DNA of 64,000 nucleotides from Chloroflexus islandicus (GCF_001650695.1 NZ_LWQS01000035.1:1-64000); one strand, 5' to 3'; positions 40,957-52,029 are shown, numbered from the stretch's first letter. Notes: a model not told the origin generated them from the sequence alone. Made by a program: numbers and translations.

Positions 40957-42240
40957 CTATCTTAAACATTCGTGGGCGGCCCGCCGCCCGCTGTCGATTG
41001 CGCCATGCACTGTCTGCGGGTTGCTGTCGTGGGCGGTGGCTTCGCCGGCGAAATGCAGATTGCCTTCCGCTGCCGCCAACACTGGCCGCGCCCACGCCAT
41101 TCCCGGCGGCAGATGGGCATACCCGCCGCGGGCATATTCGTCGGCGGCCCAGCGGTAGCGCCGGAAGCCCACACAGTGCGCCGCCACATCGTCGCGGCCC
41201 AGCAACTGGCCCAGTTCCGCCAACCCCAACTCGCGCACCGTCTCGTCAGCTAAGCGGTCGAGCGCCGCCGCGCGCTCGGCGGTGACGTAACTGCAAAGCA
41301 GCGGCGCGGCCAGATCGGGATGGGCCGGCGTCCACCAGCGGGCAAAGAGGCCGTTGTGGGCGGCGTAGGCAAAGCCGGCGTCCCACAGCGGAGCATCGAA
41401 CCAGAAGAAGTGTTTCGTCGCCGGGCGCGTGCGGAAGGCGGCGATCGCCGCCTGTTTGCGGGCCGAGAGCGGGGGATCGAAACGGATCATCCCGGCGGCC
41501 AGCACGGCTACCGGCACAGTGATGATGCAGCGCCGTGCGGTTATGATGCCAGCGGTTGTATCCACTGTCACCCGGTCGCCGTGATCGCGGATCGCCCGCA
41601 CCGGCTGGCCGAGGCGCAGATCGAGATCGCGGGCCAGCCACGCCAAGAGGGTATCGTACCGCTCGCGCAGCCTAAATTCGCGCGGCCCGGCCCGATCGAC
41701 CCGTTGCTCGCGGGCCGCGTCGAGGCAACTGAGCGACTCGGCTTCGGCGCAGCAGGTCTGCGCCAGCACCACATCGGCAATCGCAATGGCGGCTGGGGTC
41801 AAACCGTTGTACCGTAATTCATCGGCTAATGAACGATCGGCAGCACCATCGGGATAACGCGCGGCCAACCCGCCCCACACCGCGCGCGCTTGCCCAATCG
41901 CCTGCCGCGCCGGATCGTCTGGCGGCAACTCGTTGACCGGACGGGCCGGCGCGCCCCAGCGCAAGCCGTTGTACCGATCCACCTCGTCAAGCGTCAACCC
42001 AGCCGCTTCCGCCAGCTCGACCGTGCTCGTCTGCGCACCATGGATCAGCTCGGCCCCCAGCTCAATCGGGTACCGCCCGCAACTGCGCTCCGTCCAGATT
42101 CGTCCGCCAATCCGGGGCCGCGCCTCGACCACCGCCACCCGCGCGCCGGCGTCGTGCAAGGTGCGGGCCGCCGCCAACCCCGCCGCGCCGGCCCCAATCA
42201 CCACCACATCGAGGCGATCATCAGCTATTGTTCCGGCCAT
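40957..42240 (-). CDS. Flavin-dependent amine oxidase
   Basis: A 427-aa FAD enzyme. V-V-V-I-G-A-G-A-A-G-L-A-A-A is the dinucleotide-binding motif at residues 10-23, followed by V-E-A-R-P-R-I-G-G-R-I-W and E-L-G-A-E-L-I-H-G. The C terminus has L-H-F-A-G-E-A-T-A, the usual FAD-contact strand. Oxidises a primary or secondary amine to an imine/aldehyde with release of peroxide. Its position directly after a succinate-semialdehyde dehydrogenase suggests polyamine or GABA-type amine use. The ATG at 42240 is preferred to the upstream start at 42321, which would place 27 residues before the Rossmann motif and overlap gabD. Confidence 0.85.
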   Translation of the reverse strand: MAGTIADDRLDVVVIGAGAAGLAAARTLHDAGARVAVVEARPRIGGRIWTERSCGRYPIELGAELIHGAQTSTVELAEAAGLTLDEVDRYNGLRWGAPARPVNELPPDDPARQAIGQARAVWGGLAARYPDGAADRSLADELRYNGLTPAAIAIADVVLAQTCCAEAESLSCLDAAREQRVDRAGPREFRLRERYDTLLAWLARDLDLRLGQPVRAIRDHGDRVTVDTTAGIITARRCIITVPVAVLAAGMIRFDPPLSARKQAAIAAFRTRPATKHFFWFDAPLWDAGFAYAAHNGLFARWWTPAHPDLAAPLLCSYVTAERAAALDRLADETVRELGLAELGQLLGRDDVAAHCVGFRRYRWAADEYARGGYAHLPPGMAWARPVLAAAEGNLHFAGEATAHDSNPQTVHGAIDSGRRAAHECLR

Positions 42241-42317
42241 GCTTCCGTTTATCCCCCGTTCCCGTCTCTGGCATCGCTTGAGCAAAGGCCAAGACGAGAC
42301 CAACCCAAACCGCCCGC

Positions 42318-43778
42318 TCAAATCCCAATCGAAACGTATTTGATATCAAGATACTCATCAATCCCGGTCGGCCCGCCCTCGCGCCCGATCCCGCTCTGCT
42401 TGACGCCGCCGAACGGCGCTTGCGCGGTCGAAGGGATCGGATCGTTAATCCCGATGATACCGTATTCTAACCCTTCAGCCAACCGCCAGACCCGGCCCAC
42501 ATCGCGGGTGAATGCGTAGGCGGCCAACCCGTAAGGCGTGTCGTTCGCCATCCGGATCACCTCCGCCTCATCATCGAAGGGGATAAGCGGCGCGACCGGG
42601 CCGAATGTCTCTTCGCGAGCGACGAGCATATCGCTGCGCGCATCGAGCAGCACGGTCGGCAGCCAGAAATTGCCGCCGAGCGGGGCCGGGCCGCCGCCAA
42701 CCACCACTCGCGCCCCGGCGGTGAGCGCATCATGCACGTGGCGCTCGACCTTGCGGCGAGCCTGCTCGTCAATCAGCGGGCCGATGTTCACCCCCGGCTG
42801 CAAACCGTCGCCAACCGTCAACCGGGCCACCTCGGCGGCGAACCGTTCGGCAAACTCGGCATAGATCGGGCGCTGGACAAAGATCCGGTTCGCGCAGACG
42901 CAGGTTTGGCCAGCGTTGCGAAACTTCGAGGCGATCGCGCCGCGCACCGCCGCATCGAGATCAGCATCGGCAAAGACGATAAACGGCGCATTGCCGCCTA
43001 ACTCCAGCGACACCCGCTTGAGCGTATCCGCCGAGCGGCGCATCAGTTCCTTGCCGACTTCGGTGCTGCCGGTGAAGCTAATCTTGCGCACGCGGGTGTC
43101 GGCGAAGATCGTGTCGGCAAAAGGACGCGGGTTTTGGCAGGTGATGATATTGACCACGCCGGGAGGCGCGCCGGCCTCGGTAAAGAGTTGGCCGAGCGCC
43201 AGCGCCGAGAGCGGCGTCTGCTCAGCAGGTTTTGCGATCACCGTACAGCCGGCAGCGAGGGCCGGCCCCAGCTTGCGGGTAATCATCGCGCTGGGAAAGT
43301 TCCACGGCGTAATCATCGCCACCACCCCGACCGGCTGGCGCAAGACCATAATTCGCTTGGCGTTAGTCGAAGCCGGGATGGTCATCCCATAGATGCGCTC
43401 GGCTTCGCCGGCAAACCAACTGAGAAAACTCGCCGCGTAGGCGATCTCACCTCGCGCCTCGGCCAGCGGCTTGCCTTGTTCGAGGGTCATAATCGTCGCC
43501 AGCTCTTGCTGCCGTTCCAACATCAACCCTGCCACCCGGCGCAACAGCGCCGCCCGCTCGCCAGCCGGAGTCGCTGCCCACCCCGGCTGCGCCGCCACCG
43601 CCGCCGCAATCGCCAGCCGCGTCTCGGCCACGCCAGCGTCAGGCACATACCCCAACACCGTACCATTCGCCGGATTAACCACCGCAAAGGTCGCGCCACT
43701 CTCCGCCTCACGCCACTCGCCATTGATCAACAAGCGAAACGGCAGCGTTGCCAACGGCCCCTCTCCCGCTACGGTCAT
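42318..43778 (-). CDS. gabD: NAD(P)-dependent succinate-semialdehyde dehydrogenase
   Basis: A 486-aa aldehyde dehydrogenase. Motifs in order: T-P-W-N-F-P (residues ~150), F-T-G-S-T-E-V-G near 230, the catalytic Glu in L-E-L-G-G-N near 256, and the catalytic Cys in G-Q-T-C-V-C near 290. The T-L-E-Q-G-K-P-L-A-E-A and S-F-L-S-W-F-A-G-E-A-E-R stretches match the GabD group. Converts succinate semialdehyde to succinate; related aldehydes are possible. AAGGAG lies six bases before the ATG. Followed 77 bp later by the amine oxidase on the same strand, probably one operon. Confidence 0.88.
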   Translation of the reverse strand: MTVAGEGPLATLPFRLLINGEWREAESGATFAVVNPANGTVLGYVPDAGVAETRLAIAAAVAAQPGWAATPAGERAALLRRVAGLMLERQQELATIMTLEQGKPLAEARGEIAYAASFLSWFAGEAERIYGMTIPASTNAKRIMVLRQPVGVVAMITPWNFPSAMITRKLGPALAAGCTVIAKPAEQTPLSALALGQLFTEAGAPPGVVNIITCQNPRPFADTIFADTRVRKISFTGSTEVGKELMRRSADTLKRVSLELGGNAPFIVFADADLDAAVRGAIASKFRNAGQTCVCANRIFVQRPIYAEFAERFAAEVARLTVGDGLQPGVNIGPLIDEQARRKVERHVHDALTAGARVVVGGGPAPLGGNFWLPTVLLDARSDMLVAREETFGPVAPLIPFDDEAEVIRMANDTPYGLAAYAFTRDVGRVWRLAEGLEYGIIGINDPIPSTAQAPFGGVKQSGIGREGGPTGIDEYLDIKYVSIGI

Positions 43779-44364
43779 CGTTCGCTCCTTCCCAATCTAC
43801 GCCCAAGCTCGCAGGCGGTGCGGCAACTTGCAGCCACACTTGCTCATCGCATAAGATTCTGCCCGCCGAATGAACCTCATCTATTGTACCGCGCCTGCGG
43901 CAAGCGGTATGCCATCTCCCGCTCCTATGTTGTCATTGCGAGCCGCGCTCCGCGCGGCGAAGTAATCTCCTGCTCACGCGGGAAGGATGCCGGCACGGAC
44001 TGAATCGGACTCCCCTCTCCCGCGCCAGTGGGAGAGGGGCTGGGGGTGAGGGGACACGAGCGTATCTCAAAGCCATCAACCACACCTATGCACATGCATT
44101 CTGTCTGCCCTTAAACGGGGGAGGGCTGGAGTGGAGGCAACCGGTTGCCTCCATAACGGACGCTGAGGGCATGTTGCGGATAACCCTTTCCCACACCTTC
44201 GCGCCCTCTGCGTCCTTGGCGCCTTTGCGTTAAGAATCTCTGCGTCTTGGCTTGCTTTGCGCTCTCCCAGCGCCAATTCCCTCGCGAATGCGGTATCATA
44301 CGCTTAGCCATCCTTAGCATAACCGGCGCAGATTGCCATCAGGTCTGCGCCTCATGATCCGCCT
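43779..44364. repeat. Intergenic repeats and a 20-bp palindrome
   Basis: No gene. A TCATTGCGAGCCGCGCTCC REP-like repeat lies at about 43932-43975, a CCCCTCTCCCGCGCCAGTGG block at 44011-44057, and a perfect palindrome GGAGGCAACCGGTTGCCTCC at 44133-44152. GCGCCCTCTGCGTCCTTGGC repeats follow. GGTATCAT at about 44291 may be a -10 for nadE. Confidence 0.75.
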
Positions 44365-46437
44365 ATGAACCACACCCATCCGTTCCAATCGATCTACCGC
44401 CACGGCTTCGCCCGCCTCGCCGTCGCTATCCCGGCGGTGCGCATCGCCGAGCCGGCGTTTAACGCTGAGCGCACTATCGCCCTCGCTCGCCGCGCCGCCG
44501 CTGCCGGCGCAGTGCTCGTGCTCTTCCCCGAACTAGGGATCTCGGCCTACAGCAACGACGACCTCTTCCAACAGACCGCTTTGCTCGACGCTGTTGAGCA
44601 GGCGGTGGCCGAAATTGCCGCCGCTTCCAGCGAGCTTAACGCGCTGCTGCTCATCGGTGCGCCGCTCCGCCACGAAGGCCGCTTGTTCAACTGCGCAATT
44701 GCGCTTTGCAACGGGCACATCGTAGGAGTAACCCCAAAGAGTTATTTACCTAACTATCGTGAATTTTACGAAAAACGTCACTTCGCCGCCGCCCGCGACG
44801 CGATCAACGACACGATTCGCATCGCCGGCCAGACCGTGCCGTTCGGTGCCGATCTAATCTACGAAGCGCCGGCTATTCCCGGCTTAGCCGTGCATGTCGA
44901 AATCTGCGAAGACTTGTGGACGCCGCTGCCGCCGAGCACCTTCGCCGCGCTGGCCGGCGCAACTGTACTTTGCAATTTGTCGGCTTCCAACATCACCATC
45001 GGCAAAGCCGACTACCGGCGGGCCTTGTGCATGGGCCAATCGGCCCGCACGATCGCTGCGTACCTCTATTCGGCAGCGGGTTTGGGCGAAAGCACGACCG
45101 ATCTGGCGTGGGATGGCCATGCCCTAATCTGCGAAAACGGCGATCTGCTGGCCGAATCGCAACGCTTCTGCGACGAAGAGCAGATCATCGTTGCCGACGT
45201 CGATCTGGAACGGTTGCAGCAAGATCGTATGCGCCAGACCAGCTTCAGCGACAGCATTGGCGACTACCGCGAGCGGTTGCGAGCGATGCGCACGATCGCG
45301 CTACCGCTCACCGCGCCGATCGTCACCGATCTACGGCGTGACGTGGCGCGCTTTCCCTATGTGCCCAACGACCCCGCCACCCGCGACGAGCGTTGCTACG
45401 AAGCGTACAACATTCAGGTGCATGGCCTCATCCAGCGCATGCGCAGTGCCAAGGTCGAAAAGGTGGTGATCGGCGTATCGGGCGGTCTCGACAGTACCCA
45501 AGCTCTGATCGTAGCCGCGCGGGCGATGGATCGGCTCGGCCTGCCGCGCCGGAACGTGCTAGCTTACACGATGCCGGGCTTCGCCACCAGCAGCCAAACC
45601 CGCACCAATGCCCATGCCCTGATGGCTGCGCTCGGCGTCAGTGCGCACGAAATCGACATCCGGCCCTCGGCCTTGCAAATGCTGCGCGACCTCGGCCACC
45701 CCGCCGGCGAAGGCGCGCCGGTCTACGACGTCACCTTCGAGAATGTGCAAGCTGGCGAGCGCACCTCGCATCTCTTCCGGCTGGCCAACTACCACAATGC
45801 GATCGTCGTTGGAACCGGCGACCTTAGCGAGCTTGCGTTGGGATGGTGTACCTACGGCGTCGGCGACCAAATGGCCCACTACAACGTCAACGCCTCGGTG
45901 CCGAAAACGCTGATCCAGCACCTCATCCGGTATGTCATTCGCAGCGGCGAATTGGGTGAAGAAGCGAACCGCGTGCTGGCTGATATTCTCGCCACCGAAA
46001 TCTCGCCCGAACTGGTGCCGGCGACGGCCAACAGCGACGACAAACCGGCCCAGCGCACTGAAGAGATTATCGGGCCGTATGCGCTGCAAGATTTCAACCT
46101 CTACTACATCACCCGCTACGGCTTCCGGCCCAGCAAAGTGGCATTCTTGGCTATGCATGCATGGGGCGACACCAGCGCCGGCGCGTGGCCAGAAGGCTTG
46201 CCGGCTGCCGACCGGCGAGCCTACGACCTACCCACCATCCTGCACTGGCTGCGGGTCTTCCTCTACCGCTTCTTCCAAATCAGCCAATTCAAACGCTCGG
46301 CTATGCCCAACGGCCCCAAAGTCGGCTCCGGCGGCGCCCTCTCGCCGCGGGGAGACTGGCGCGCGCCGAGCGACGCCAGCGCCGCCGTCTGGCTGGCTGA
46401 GATCGATCGCCTGATTGCCGAAGTGGATGTGGGATGA
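44365..46437 (+). CDS. nadE: Glutamine-dependent NAD(+) synthase
   Basis: A 690-aa two-domain enzyme, typical in length for the actinobacterial type. The N-terminal nitrilase-like glutaminase has its triad at E56 (F-P-E-L-G), K125 (V-T-P-K-S-Y) and C181 (V-E-I-C-E-D-L-W). The synthetase domain begins near residue 350 with the pyrophosphate loop [10 protein letters not shown] near 371. It converts nicotinate adenine dinucleotide to NAD with ammonia from glutamine. The stop overlaps the cytochrome c start by ATGA. Confidence 0.93.
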   Translation: MNHTHPFQSIYRHGFARLAVAIPAVRIAEPAFNAERTIALARRAAAAGAVLVLFPELGISAYSNDDLFQQTALLDAVEQAVAEIAAASSELNALLLIGAPLRHEGRLFNCAIALCNGHIVGVTPKSYLPNYREFYEKRHFAAARDAINDTIRIAGQTVPFGADLIYEAPAIPGLAVHVEICEDLWTPLPPSTFAALAGATVLCNLSASNITIGKADYRRALCMGQSARTIAAYLYSAAGLGESTTDLAWDGHALICENGDLLAESQRFCDEEQIIVADVDLERLQQDRMRQTSFSDSIGDYRERLRAMRTIALPLTAPIVTDLRRDVARFPYVPNDPATRDERCYEAYNIQVHGLIQRMRSAKVEKVVIGVSGGLDSTQALIVAARAMDRLGLPRRNVLAYTMPGFATSSQTRTNAHALMAALGVSAHEIDIRPSALQMLRDLGHPAGEGAPVYDVTFENVQAGERTSHLFRLANYHNAIVVGTGDLSELALGWCTYGVGDQMAHYNVNASVPKTLIQHLIRYVIRSGELGEEANRVLADILATEISPELVPATANSDDKPAQRTEEIIGPYALQDFNLYYITRYGFRPSKVAFLAMHAWGDTSAGAWPEGLPAADRRAYDLPTILHWLRVFLYRFFQISQFKRSAMPNGPKVGSGGALSPRGDWRAPSDASAAVWLAEIDRLIAEVDVG

Positions 46438-46865
46438 GTGCAACACCGCCAGACACCAGCCGTAAGGTCGTAAGCCGGCAAGGCCGCAATGCCCGTATAT
46501 TGCGCCTTAGCGTGTATGCCGCCTGCCTGATCGCAATCACGCTTTTTGGCGGCTGCAACCGGCCTGACCCGCCCGACCCGGTCGCCGAAGGGCAACGGCT
46601 CTACACCATCTACTGCCTCGGCTGCCACAGCCTCGATCCAGCGGGGCCAACCGCGCTCGGCCCGCCGCTGGCCGGCATCGGCGCCCGCGCAGCGACTAAC
46701 GGCGAAGGCCTCAGCGCCGCCGAGTGGCTGCGCCGCGAGATTGTCGATCCCGACGCCGTACTCACCCCCGGCTACCCAGCCGGGTTAATGCCGCGCACCT
46801 ATGGCAACGACTTCCGTCCGTCCCAAATCGAAGCATTGGTAGCGTATTTGTTGCAGGTGGAGTGA
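46434..46865 (+). CDS. Cytochrome c-type lipoprotein
   Basis: A 143-aa monohaem cytochrome. A hydrophobic segment at about residues 24-41 ends in F-G-G-C-N, a lipobox, so the mature protein should be lipid-anchored outside the membrane. The haem site is C-L-G-C-H near residues 60-64, with the likely Met ligand in G-L-M-P-R near 121. Class I fold. Electron donor/acceptor unknown. ATGA overlap with nadE is unusual for unrelated functions and implies co-translation. Confidence 0.85.
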   Translation: MSATPPDTSRKVVSRQGRNARILRLSVYAACLIAITLFGGCNRPDPPDPVAEGQRLYTIYCLGCHSLDPAGPTALGPPLAGIGARAATNGEGLSAAEWLRREIVDPDAVLTPGYPAGLMPRTYGNDFRPSQIEALVAYLLQVE

Positions 46866-46918
46866 ACATGATGTTCCACCAACGTACTATGAGATCGCTA
46901 ACGTGAGGATATCCGACT

Positions 46919-47641
46919 ATGATCAAGCGATTACTTAACTTCAATTCTTCGCGGTACCGGTTATGGCAGGAAAATGCCGCATTCGCCGCGACCATTCCCC
47001 AAGGTGCGCTCGTCTTAGATGCTGGCGCCGGCGAAGCGCCATACCGTAGTCTCTTCCAGCATACCCGCTACGAATCAGCCGATTTCCATAAGGTGAACAA
47101 GCCGTATGCACCGTCAACTTACGTGTGTGACCTAAAAAGCATCCCGGTTGAAGATAACCGGTTCGATGTTATCGTCTTTAACCAAGTGATGGAGCACTTG
47201 CCAGAGCCGGTATTAGTCTTGAACGAATTATATCGCGTGCTCAAACCGGGTGGTAAGATGATTTATACTGGGCCGCTATTCTATGAGGAACATGAACAAC
47301 CGTACGATTTCTATCGGTATACACAGTTCGCTTTGCGATACTTGTTCACTACCACCGGCTTTGTCATTGAGCGAATAGACTGGTTAGAAGGGTATTTTGG
47401 CACTGTGGGTTATCAATTAAACGGTATGGCTCGCTATCTGCCATACCGCCCTCGTGCGATCGGTGCTGGAATAGCAGGCTATGGTCTCGCCCCTATCTTG
47501 CTTTTGTTAAAGATCGTATTTGCGACATTATCAATTGCGTTTCACGCACTCGAAACGCGGATCAAGTTCACGGCTCGCGGTTACCCCAAAAACTATGTTG
47601 CGATTGTGCGCAAACCTGTACCAGTAGAACAACCCGAATAA
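46919..47641 (+). CDS. Class I SAM-dependent methyltransferase
   Basis: A 240-aa methyltransferase. Motif I is [11 protein letters not shown] near residues 30-40. [21 protein letters not shown] is the post-I helix and typical UbiE/Methyltransf_11 signature. The C-terminal third has a hydrophobic stretch (about 180-205), so it may sit at the membrane. First gene of a more AT-rich surface-polysaccharide region; a glycan or lipid substrate is likely. GAGGA lies about 11 bases before the ATG. Confidence 0.82.
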   Translation: MIKRLLNFNSSRYRLWQENAAFAATIPQGALVLDAGAGEAPYRSLFQHTRYESADFHKVNKPYAPSTYVCDLKSIPVEDNRFDVIVFNQVMEHLPEPVLVLNELYRVLKPGGKMIYTGPLFYEEHEQPYDFYRYTQFALRYLFTTTGFVIERIDWLEGYFGTVGYQLNGMARYLPYRPRAIGAGIAGYGLAPILLLLKIVFATLSIAFHALETRIKFTARGYPKNYVAIVRKPVPVEQPE

Positions 47642-47654
47642 GCACTGGGCTTAG

Positions 47655-48818
47655 TTATCGCTTCATGACGTCGAGGTAGAGTTGGGTATATTGTTGAGCA
47701 GCCCGCTCGATCGTGAACTGCTTGACATGCTCTTTAGCGGCAGCCGCGAACTGGCGGGCTAGCTCAGGACGCTCGATCATCAATATCATCATCGCGGCCA
47801 GCGCATTCGGATCAGTAGGGGGGGCCAGCAAGCCGGTTTGCTGATGGATCACTAGTTCGGTTACGCCGGGAATAGCAGTGGCTACAACGGGTGTGCCGAC
47901 AAGCATCGCTTCTAAGATGACGGTTGGCAAGCCTTCCCACAACGAAGATAGCACGAGCACATCAAGCGATGCAATAATCTGCAACGCATCTGATCGCCCG
48001 CCCAACCAGTGGACATGATCAGCCACACCCAGTTGCACCGCCAAACTACGTAGTTCTTCCTCGTCTGGACCAGCGCCGACGATCGCCAATCGCGCCGCTG
48101 GCAAGCGTTCGAGCACCTGCGCGAACGCTTGCAGCGCGTAGGGAATGCCCTTCTGAGTGGTCAGACGAGCAACAATCCCAAATAGCGGGATCTCTGACCC
48201 GATGTGCAACTCATCTCGAATAGTGCATGTATCTTGCAACAATGCTATCTGCTTGGTATCGATTGCATTGCTGATATAGTGAACGGGTGTATTACGCCAG
48301 CGTTGCACCGGGTTCTGCTGAAGTTGCTGAACGATGACAGGCGAAACCCCAACTTGGGCCGCAGCAACCATAGCGTACATCGACTGGATCAATGGGCGCA
48401 GGTATCGACGATGAGGAAATTCGAGCGTCGAGTGACTTGTCCGAATAAAATATTGCCCTATACCAGAGATAGCAAGGGCTGTGCCGACAATACTTGCAAA
48501 TTCTGCGTGACCATTGACAATATCGGGGCGCAGGCACGCTAATGATTTGCGCAACCCACGATAGGCTGCAAGCAGCGCATATCGCAAAGGCGGCACATAG
48601 GAAGCGCCGTAATGCACAGTCACGCCGCACTGGCGTAACACATCTTCCCAGTACTGTTCAATCGGGCGATTGTAGCGCCACAAACTAGCCACATGCACAT
48701 CAAACTGGTTATGATCAAGGGCTTGGGCTAATCGAATACCATAGAGTTCGCTTCCACCGCCAATATCTCCGACCACAAGGCCAGAAACGATTTGCACAAC
48801 TTTGATCCGGTGAGTCAT
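47655..48818 (-). CDS. Glycosyltransferase family 4 (copy A)
   Basis: A 387-aa GT-B enzyme. G-G-G-S-E-L-Y-G-I-R-L-A near residue 20 is the acceptor-side glycine-rich loop. L-T-T-Q-K-G-I-P-Y-A-L and the donor motif S-L-W-E-G-L-P-T-V-I-L-E-A-M-L-V-G-T-P-V-V-A-T near 285-305 (E-x7-E type) are typical GT4. Clearly paralogous to the protein at 52751-53929 along its whole length. Transfers an unidentified sugar during surface glycan assembly. The start overlaps the pyruvyl transferase stop by 4 bp (ATGA). Confidence 0.88.
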   Translation of the reverse strand: MTHRIKVVQIVSGLVVGDIGGGSELYGIRLAQALDHNQFDVHVASLWRYNRPIEQYWEDVLRQCGVTVHYGASYVPPLRYALLAAYRGLRKSLACLRPDIVNGHAEFASIVGTALAISGIGQYFIRTSHSTLEFPHRRYLRPLIQSMYAMVAAAQVGVSPVIVQQLQQNPVQRWRNTPVHYISNAIDTKQIALLQDTCTIRDELHIGSEIPLFGIVARLTTQKGIPYALQAFAQVLERLPAARLAIVGAGPDEEELRSLAVQLGVADHVHWLGGRSDALQIIASLDVLVLSSLWEGLPTVILEAMLVGTPVVATAIPGVTELVIHQQTGLLAPPTDPNALAAMMILMIERPELARQFAAAAKEHVKQFTIERAAQQYTQLYLDVMKR

Positions 48819-50140
48819 ATCTTCCAGCTTGTCAGCTCATCATTGGACACCGTTGTTAACGAACCAGCGATCCTGCGCAGTGTCTGAACTATCGCATTGT
48901 GGCGTTGGCGCGCATTCTGCACATACGTATCGAGTTGATGCTGGCAATCATCGCGCTGCAAAGCGTCAAATGCTGCAATGAGGCTAGCACCGGTCAACTG
49001 GCGAATATCAATATGGCGATGCAGCGCACCCATATCTGCCAATAAGCCTGCACTTTTACTCAGATAACCAATCACGATAGCCGGTACGCCAGCATTAGTG
49101 GCAAAAATGAACGAATGAAGGCGTGTCGCAATGAAATAATCCATGCATCCATATAAGGCTTGTAAGAGAGCTGGATGGAGTATCTCATTGATCATCACAA
49201 CTCGTTGCGGATGGCGCACGCGCTGATACAAGCGCAGATTAACCAACCGATCATCTTCTAAGACGGTCGGACCGCAAGTTTGGGCGAAGAGCACCACTAT
49301 AGCGCCACGTCCGGTAAGTTCATCAATACATTCCACCAACGCCGTCTCATATATGTGTTGGTGAGTAAATGAGTCATTCTGGCGCTGCCAATCAATCGCA
49401 GTGATCCCCACGCGCATCGGTGCATCAGCGATTGCTGGCAGATACGAGGCCAATAAGGCTTGCGCCAATGTCGCTGACGCTGATTCCATCCCTAGCGCCA
49501 GATCCGGTTCCAATTGAGCCTGCGTAACGCCTAATTCGTGTGTTCGGCGTAACGAGATCGATTCACGAACCCAAACGAGTCTGGCATAGCGGAGAATCGA
49601 TCTGACCAATTGGGCTGGGAACAGATCATAGAGTGGGCCAATCGATTGCGGCAGCATAATGAGCGGTCGACCGAGCAACACGCTCCACCAACATAGCGAA
49701 CTCGCAAAGGTAAACCAACCGGTAGGTCGCCACTGTTTCGGATTGGTATACAAATAACCGCCGCCACAAGCAACAACCATGTCGGCTGTTGCCAGATCTT
49801 CATAGAGCGCCTGTTTTTGTGGATCTCCAAAGATACGCACTGGCCGTTTCAGCCAGCGAAACAGCAATGCACTAACGACGATCGCCAGCAGATAAACATA
49901 CCGCAGTATCGGTAAAACTCCAATGGGTCTACGCTGGGCATCTTGCTCAGAAATCCAACTGATCGGCGAGCGATGGATACGATATGTAGGCAATGCGACC
50001 CGTGCTGAAGCCACATCATTGAACGTAAGTACGATATCGGCCTGAGGGAAAGCCATTTCCAGCAAACGTAATGACTGAAGAAGAATGCCGTAGTCGCCAG
50101 CATTGAGGATTGAATGGTTATTGATGAGAATTATCTTCAT
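48815..50140 (-). CDS. Polysaccharide pyruvyl transferase family protein
   Basis: A 441-aa member of the PS_pyruv_trans (CsaB-like) family. The N terminus reads I-L-I-N-N-H-S-I-L-N-A-G-D-Y-G. V-A-C-G-G-G-Y-L-Y near residue 128, L-P-Q-S-I-G-P near 155, and the C-terminal F-I-A-T-R-L-H-S-F-I-F-A (R-L-H) motif near 330 support this. Such enzymes add pyruvate ketals from phosphoenolpyruvate to sugars. Translationally coupled to the GT4 gene downstream. Confidence 0.82.
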   Translation of the reverse strand: MKIILINNHSILNAGDYGILLQSLRLLEMAFPQADIVLTFNDVASARVALPTYRIHRSPISWISEQDAQRRPIGVLPILRYVYLLAIVVSALLFRWLKRPVRIFGDPQKQALYEDLATADMVVACGGGYLYTNPKQWRPTGWFTFASSLCWWSVLLGRPLIMLPQSIGPLYDLFPAQLVRSILRYARLVWVRESISLRRTHELGVTQAQLEPDLALGMESASATLAQALLASYLPAIADAPMRVGITAIDWQRQNDSFTHQHIYETALVECIDELTGRGAIVVLFAQTCGPTVLEDDRLVNLRLYQRVRHPQRVVMINEILHPALLQALYGCMDYFIATRLHSFIFATNAGVPAIVIGYLSKSAGLLADMGALHRHIDIRQLTGASLIAAFDALQRDDCQHQLDTYVQNARQRHNAIVQTLRRIAGSLTTVSNDELTSWKI

Positions 50141-50491
50141 GCAGTTTCAGACCACATCTCAGAATCATTTAGTACATGAAAATAATAACTGCTTATCGAG
50201 ACAAGCAATTACAAAAGAACACATATCCAAGCGTTATTGTACTGAGTTTTGTCTGAAAGTCAAATCTGCACCCATCAATTTTATCTAAGATTATGCAAAG
50301 TACAAGAAATCACAGCGTTTACCGCAACAACATTTCCAATTGCAATATTACTCACATTTTTGCGGTTATATAACACTCAAGAACCACGAATAGAACCGGT
50401 TCCAACATCAATGTATTGAAGATAGTACGGCACAGAAGTACACGTGACCGAGACTTCAAGAGTGATTTACAATAAAATTACACAATGATTA
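50141..50491. other. AT-rich intergenic region
   Basis: No gene or clear repeat. It is noticeably more AT-rich than the rest of the window and should hold the promoter for the pyruvyl transferase/GT4 pair (minus strand). I see no confident -35/-10 pair. Confidence 0.5.
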
Positions 50492-50525
50492 GCGGCCCAC
50501 CACCCAAATACGGGCAGGGGGCCGC
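50492..50525 (-). terminator. Terminator-like hairpin after the secreted repeat protein gene
   Basis: GCGGCCC at 50492-50498 and GGGCCGC at 50519-50525 can pair across a 20-nt loop that itself has G/C pairing. On the minus strand it is followed by an A/T-rich stretch with a short T run. Confidence 0.4.
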
Positions 50526-50544
50526 CAGTTGGTATGGCTACGGT

Positions 50545-52029
50545 TTAGTTAATTGGAATACCATTGTAGTCTTCTGCCACAATATCATTCGGATTAGTGG
50601 CTGAGTTAGCTGAGACGATACGAATGACGGCCACGATCCGGCAACCGGGATTTGTGCATTCGATCGTTGCACTGCCACCAATAGCCGTCCCATCATAGCC
50701 AAATTCCGTCAATTTATCCGGCGTTTGGCTGGGCGAGAGCGTTGCTTGGGTTGGATTTGAATTGGTCTTCTGGCCGGGATTAATTGAATTAATGGTATGC
50801 GTACCTACCAGAACACCATTCCGATCGAAGTACTTCACAAGAATATTCCCTGAAGCACCAGTACCGACATTCTGGATAGCGATAAACGCGCGTTGGCGAT
50901 TACCCGGATTGATATCGAAGCGCGTATTCGTCCAGCGCACATACGGAGCAGCCAACTTCTGGGCGCCGCTGCCAGAGCCAACGAATGCCGTAAGGAAAGC
51001 GGTCGCAGATGCCATTGCGAACACCTTACCAATAGCAACGATGGGGGCGCCAGTGCTCGTAATAACTGCCGAACCGTTGTAGTTGCTAGGAATGCCGCTG
51101 GCGTCGCACGTTTGGAAGCTCTGCTTGCCACCGGGCAAGATAGTAGCACTCTGCGTAGCAACAACATTATTATTGGTATCGCGATAGCTCACCGTCACCG
51201 TTGCCGAATTCGTAGTGCTCGTATTCTGGACAGCGTAGGCGGTGCGCTGTAAGCTGCCGCCAAAGCCGCACAACGCGCTCGGCATATAGACAGTATTGCT
51301 GAATTGGGCTGTGCCAACCCCTTCGAAGGCGCTCACCCGGTACGTGCTATCGATTGTTGCCTCAATCGCCGTGGCAACGACCTTACCCGTGGCCTCAATT
51401 GTTGCCGAGCCGTTGAAGCTCGTGCCGAGCTGACTGATCGTGCCGGCGTCAAAGAAGCGAGCTGTGCCAACATTCAGCGAAAACGTTTCGGTATGCACAG
51501 CAGTCGCTTCGCCGACCCGGAAGAACCGCAATGTCACATTGATGGTACTGGTATCAGCGTTCTGAATCGAGAACTTCGTCGTCTGATTAAATTGATTCTT
51601 CAGTACGGTCGCGATCAAGACGTTATTGCTGCCATCATTGCTGCCGAACCCATTTGAGAGCGGGCGGTTACGCACCGTTGTGCTCTGCGGGAGTTGAACG
51701 ACAGTGGCAACAATTGGCTGATCCGATGAAATAACGGCCGATCCTTGACCAGAGAAACTGCTCAATTCAGATGCACCACCGACAAACAACGATGCGCCAG
51801 CATTTGCAGCGAGCGTGCGGTTGAAGGTGATTGGTGAAGCTGAGCTGCCACTAGGCGGATAGAAGGTGAATGTAACTGTTGCATTAGCGTTGCTGATGTT
51901 TTGATACGTGATAGAAGTGATAAAATTGGTGTTGTAGGCGCTGCTTTGCGCACTAACGGAAGTGGCAAAATTGCCCGAAGCGACTAGTAAAGCCATGATC
52001 ATCAGCAGTAAGCTCAATCGCCGGCGCAT
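50545..52029 (-). CDS. Secreted protein with four beta-sandwich-like repeats
   Basis: A 494-aa exported protein of unknown function. Signal peptide at residues 1-27 ([13 protein letters not shown], cleavage after V-S-A-Q). The rest is rich in Ser, Thr and Asn and shows about four repeats of 110-120 residues. Each contains an 'I-Q-N-x-x-T/S' strand followed by an alternating strand: [52 protein letters not shown]. This suggests tandem Ig-like or similar domains of a surface or sheath component. Strong AGGAGG six bases before ATG 52029. Confidence 0.75.
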   Translation of the reverse strand: MRRRLSLLLMIMALLVASGNFATSVSAQSSAYNTNFITSITYQNISNANATVTFTFYPPSGSSASPITFNRTLAANAGASLFVGGASELSSFSGQGSAVISSDQPIVATVVQLPQSTTVRNRPLSNGFGSNDGSNNVLIATVLKNQFNQTTKFSIQNADTSTINVTLRFFRVGEATAVHTETFSLNVGTARFFDAGTISQLGTSFNGSATIEATGKVVATAIEATIDSTYRVSAFEGVGTAQFSNTVYMPSALCGFGGSLQRTAYAVQNTSTTNSATVTVSYRDTNNNVVATQSATILPGGKQSFQTCDASGIPSNYNGSAVITSTGAPIVAIGKVFAMASATAFLTAFVGSGSGAQKLAAPYVRWTNTRFDINPGNRQRAFIAIQNVGTGASGNILVKYFDRNGVLVGTHTINSINPGQKTNSNPTQATLSPSQTPDKLTEFGYDGTAIGGSATIECTNPGCRIVAVIRIVSANSATNPNDIVAEDYNGIPIN

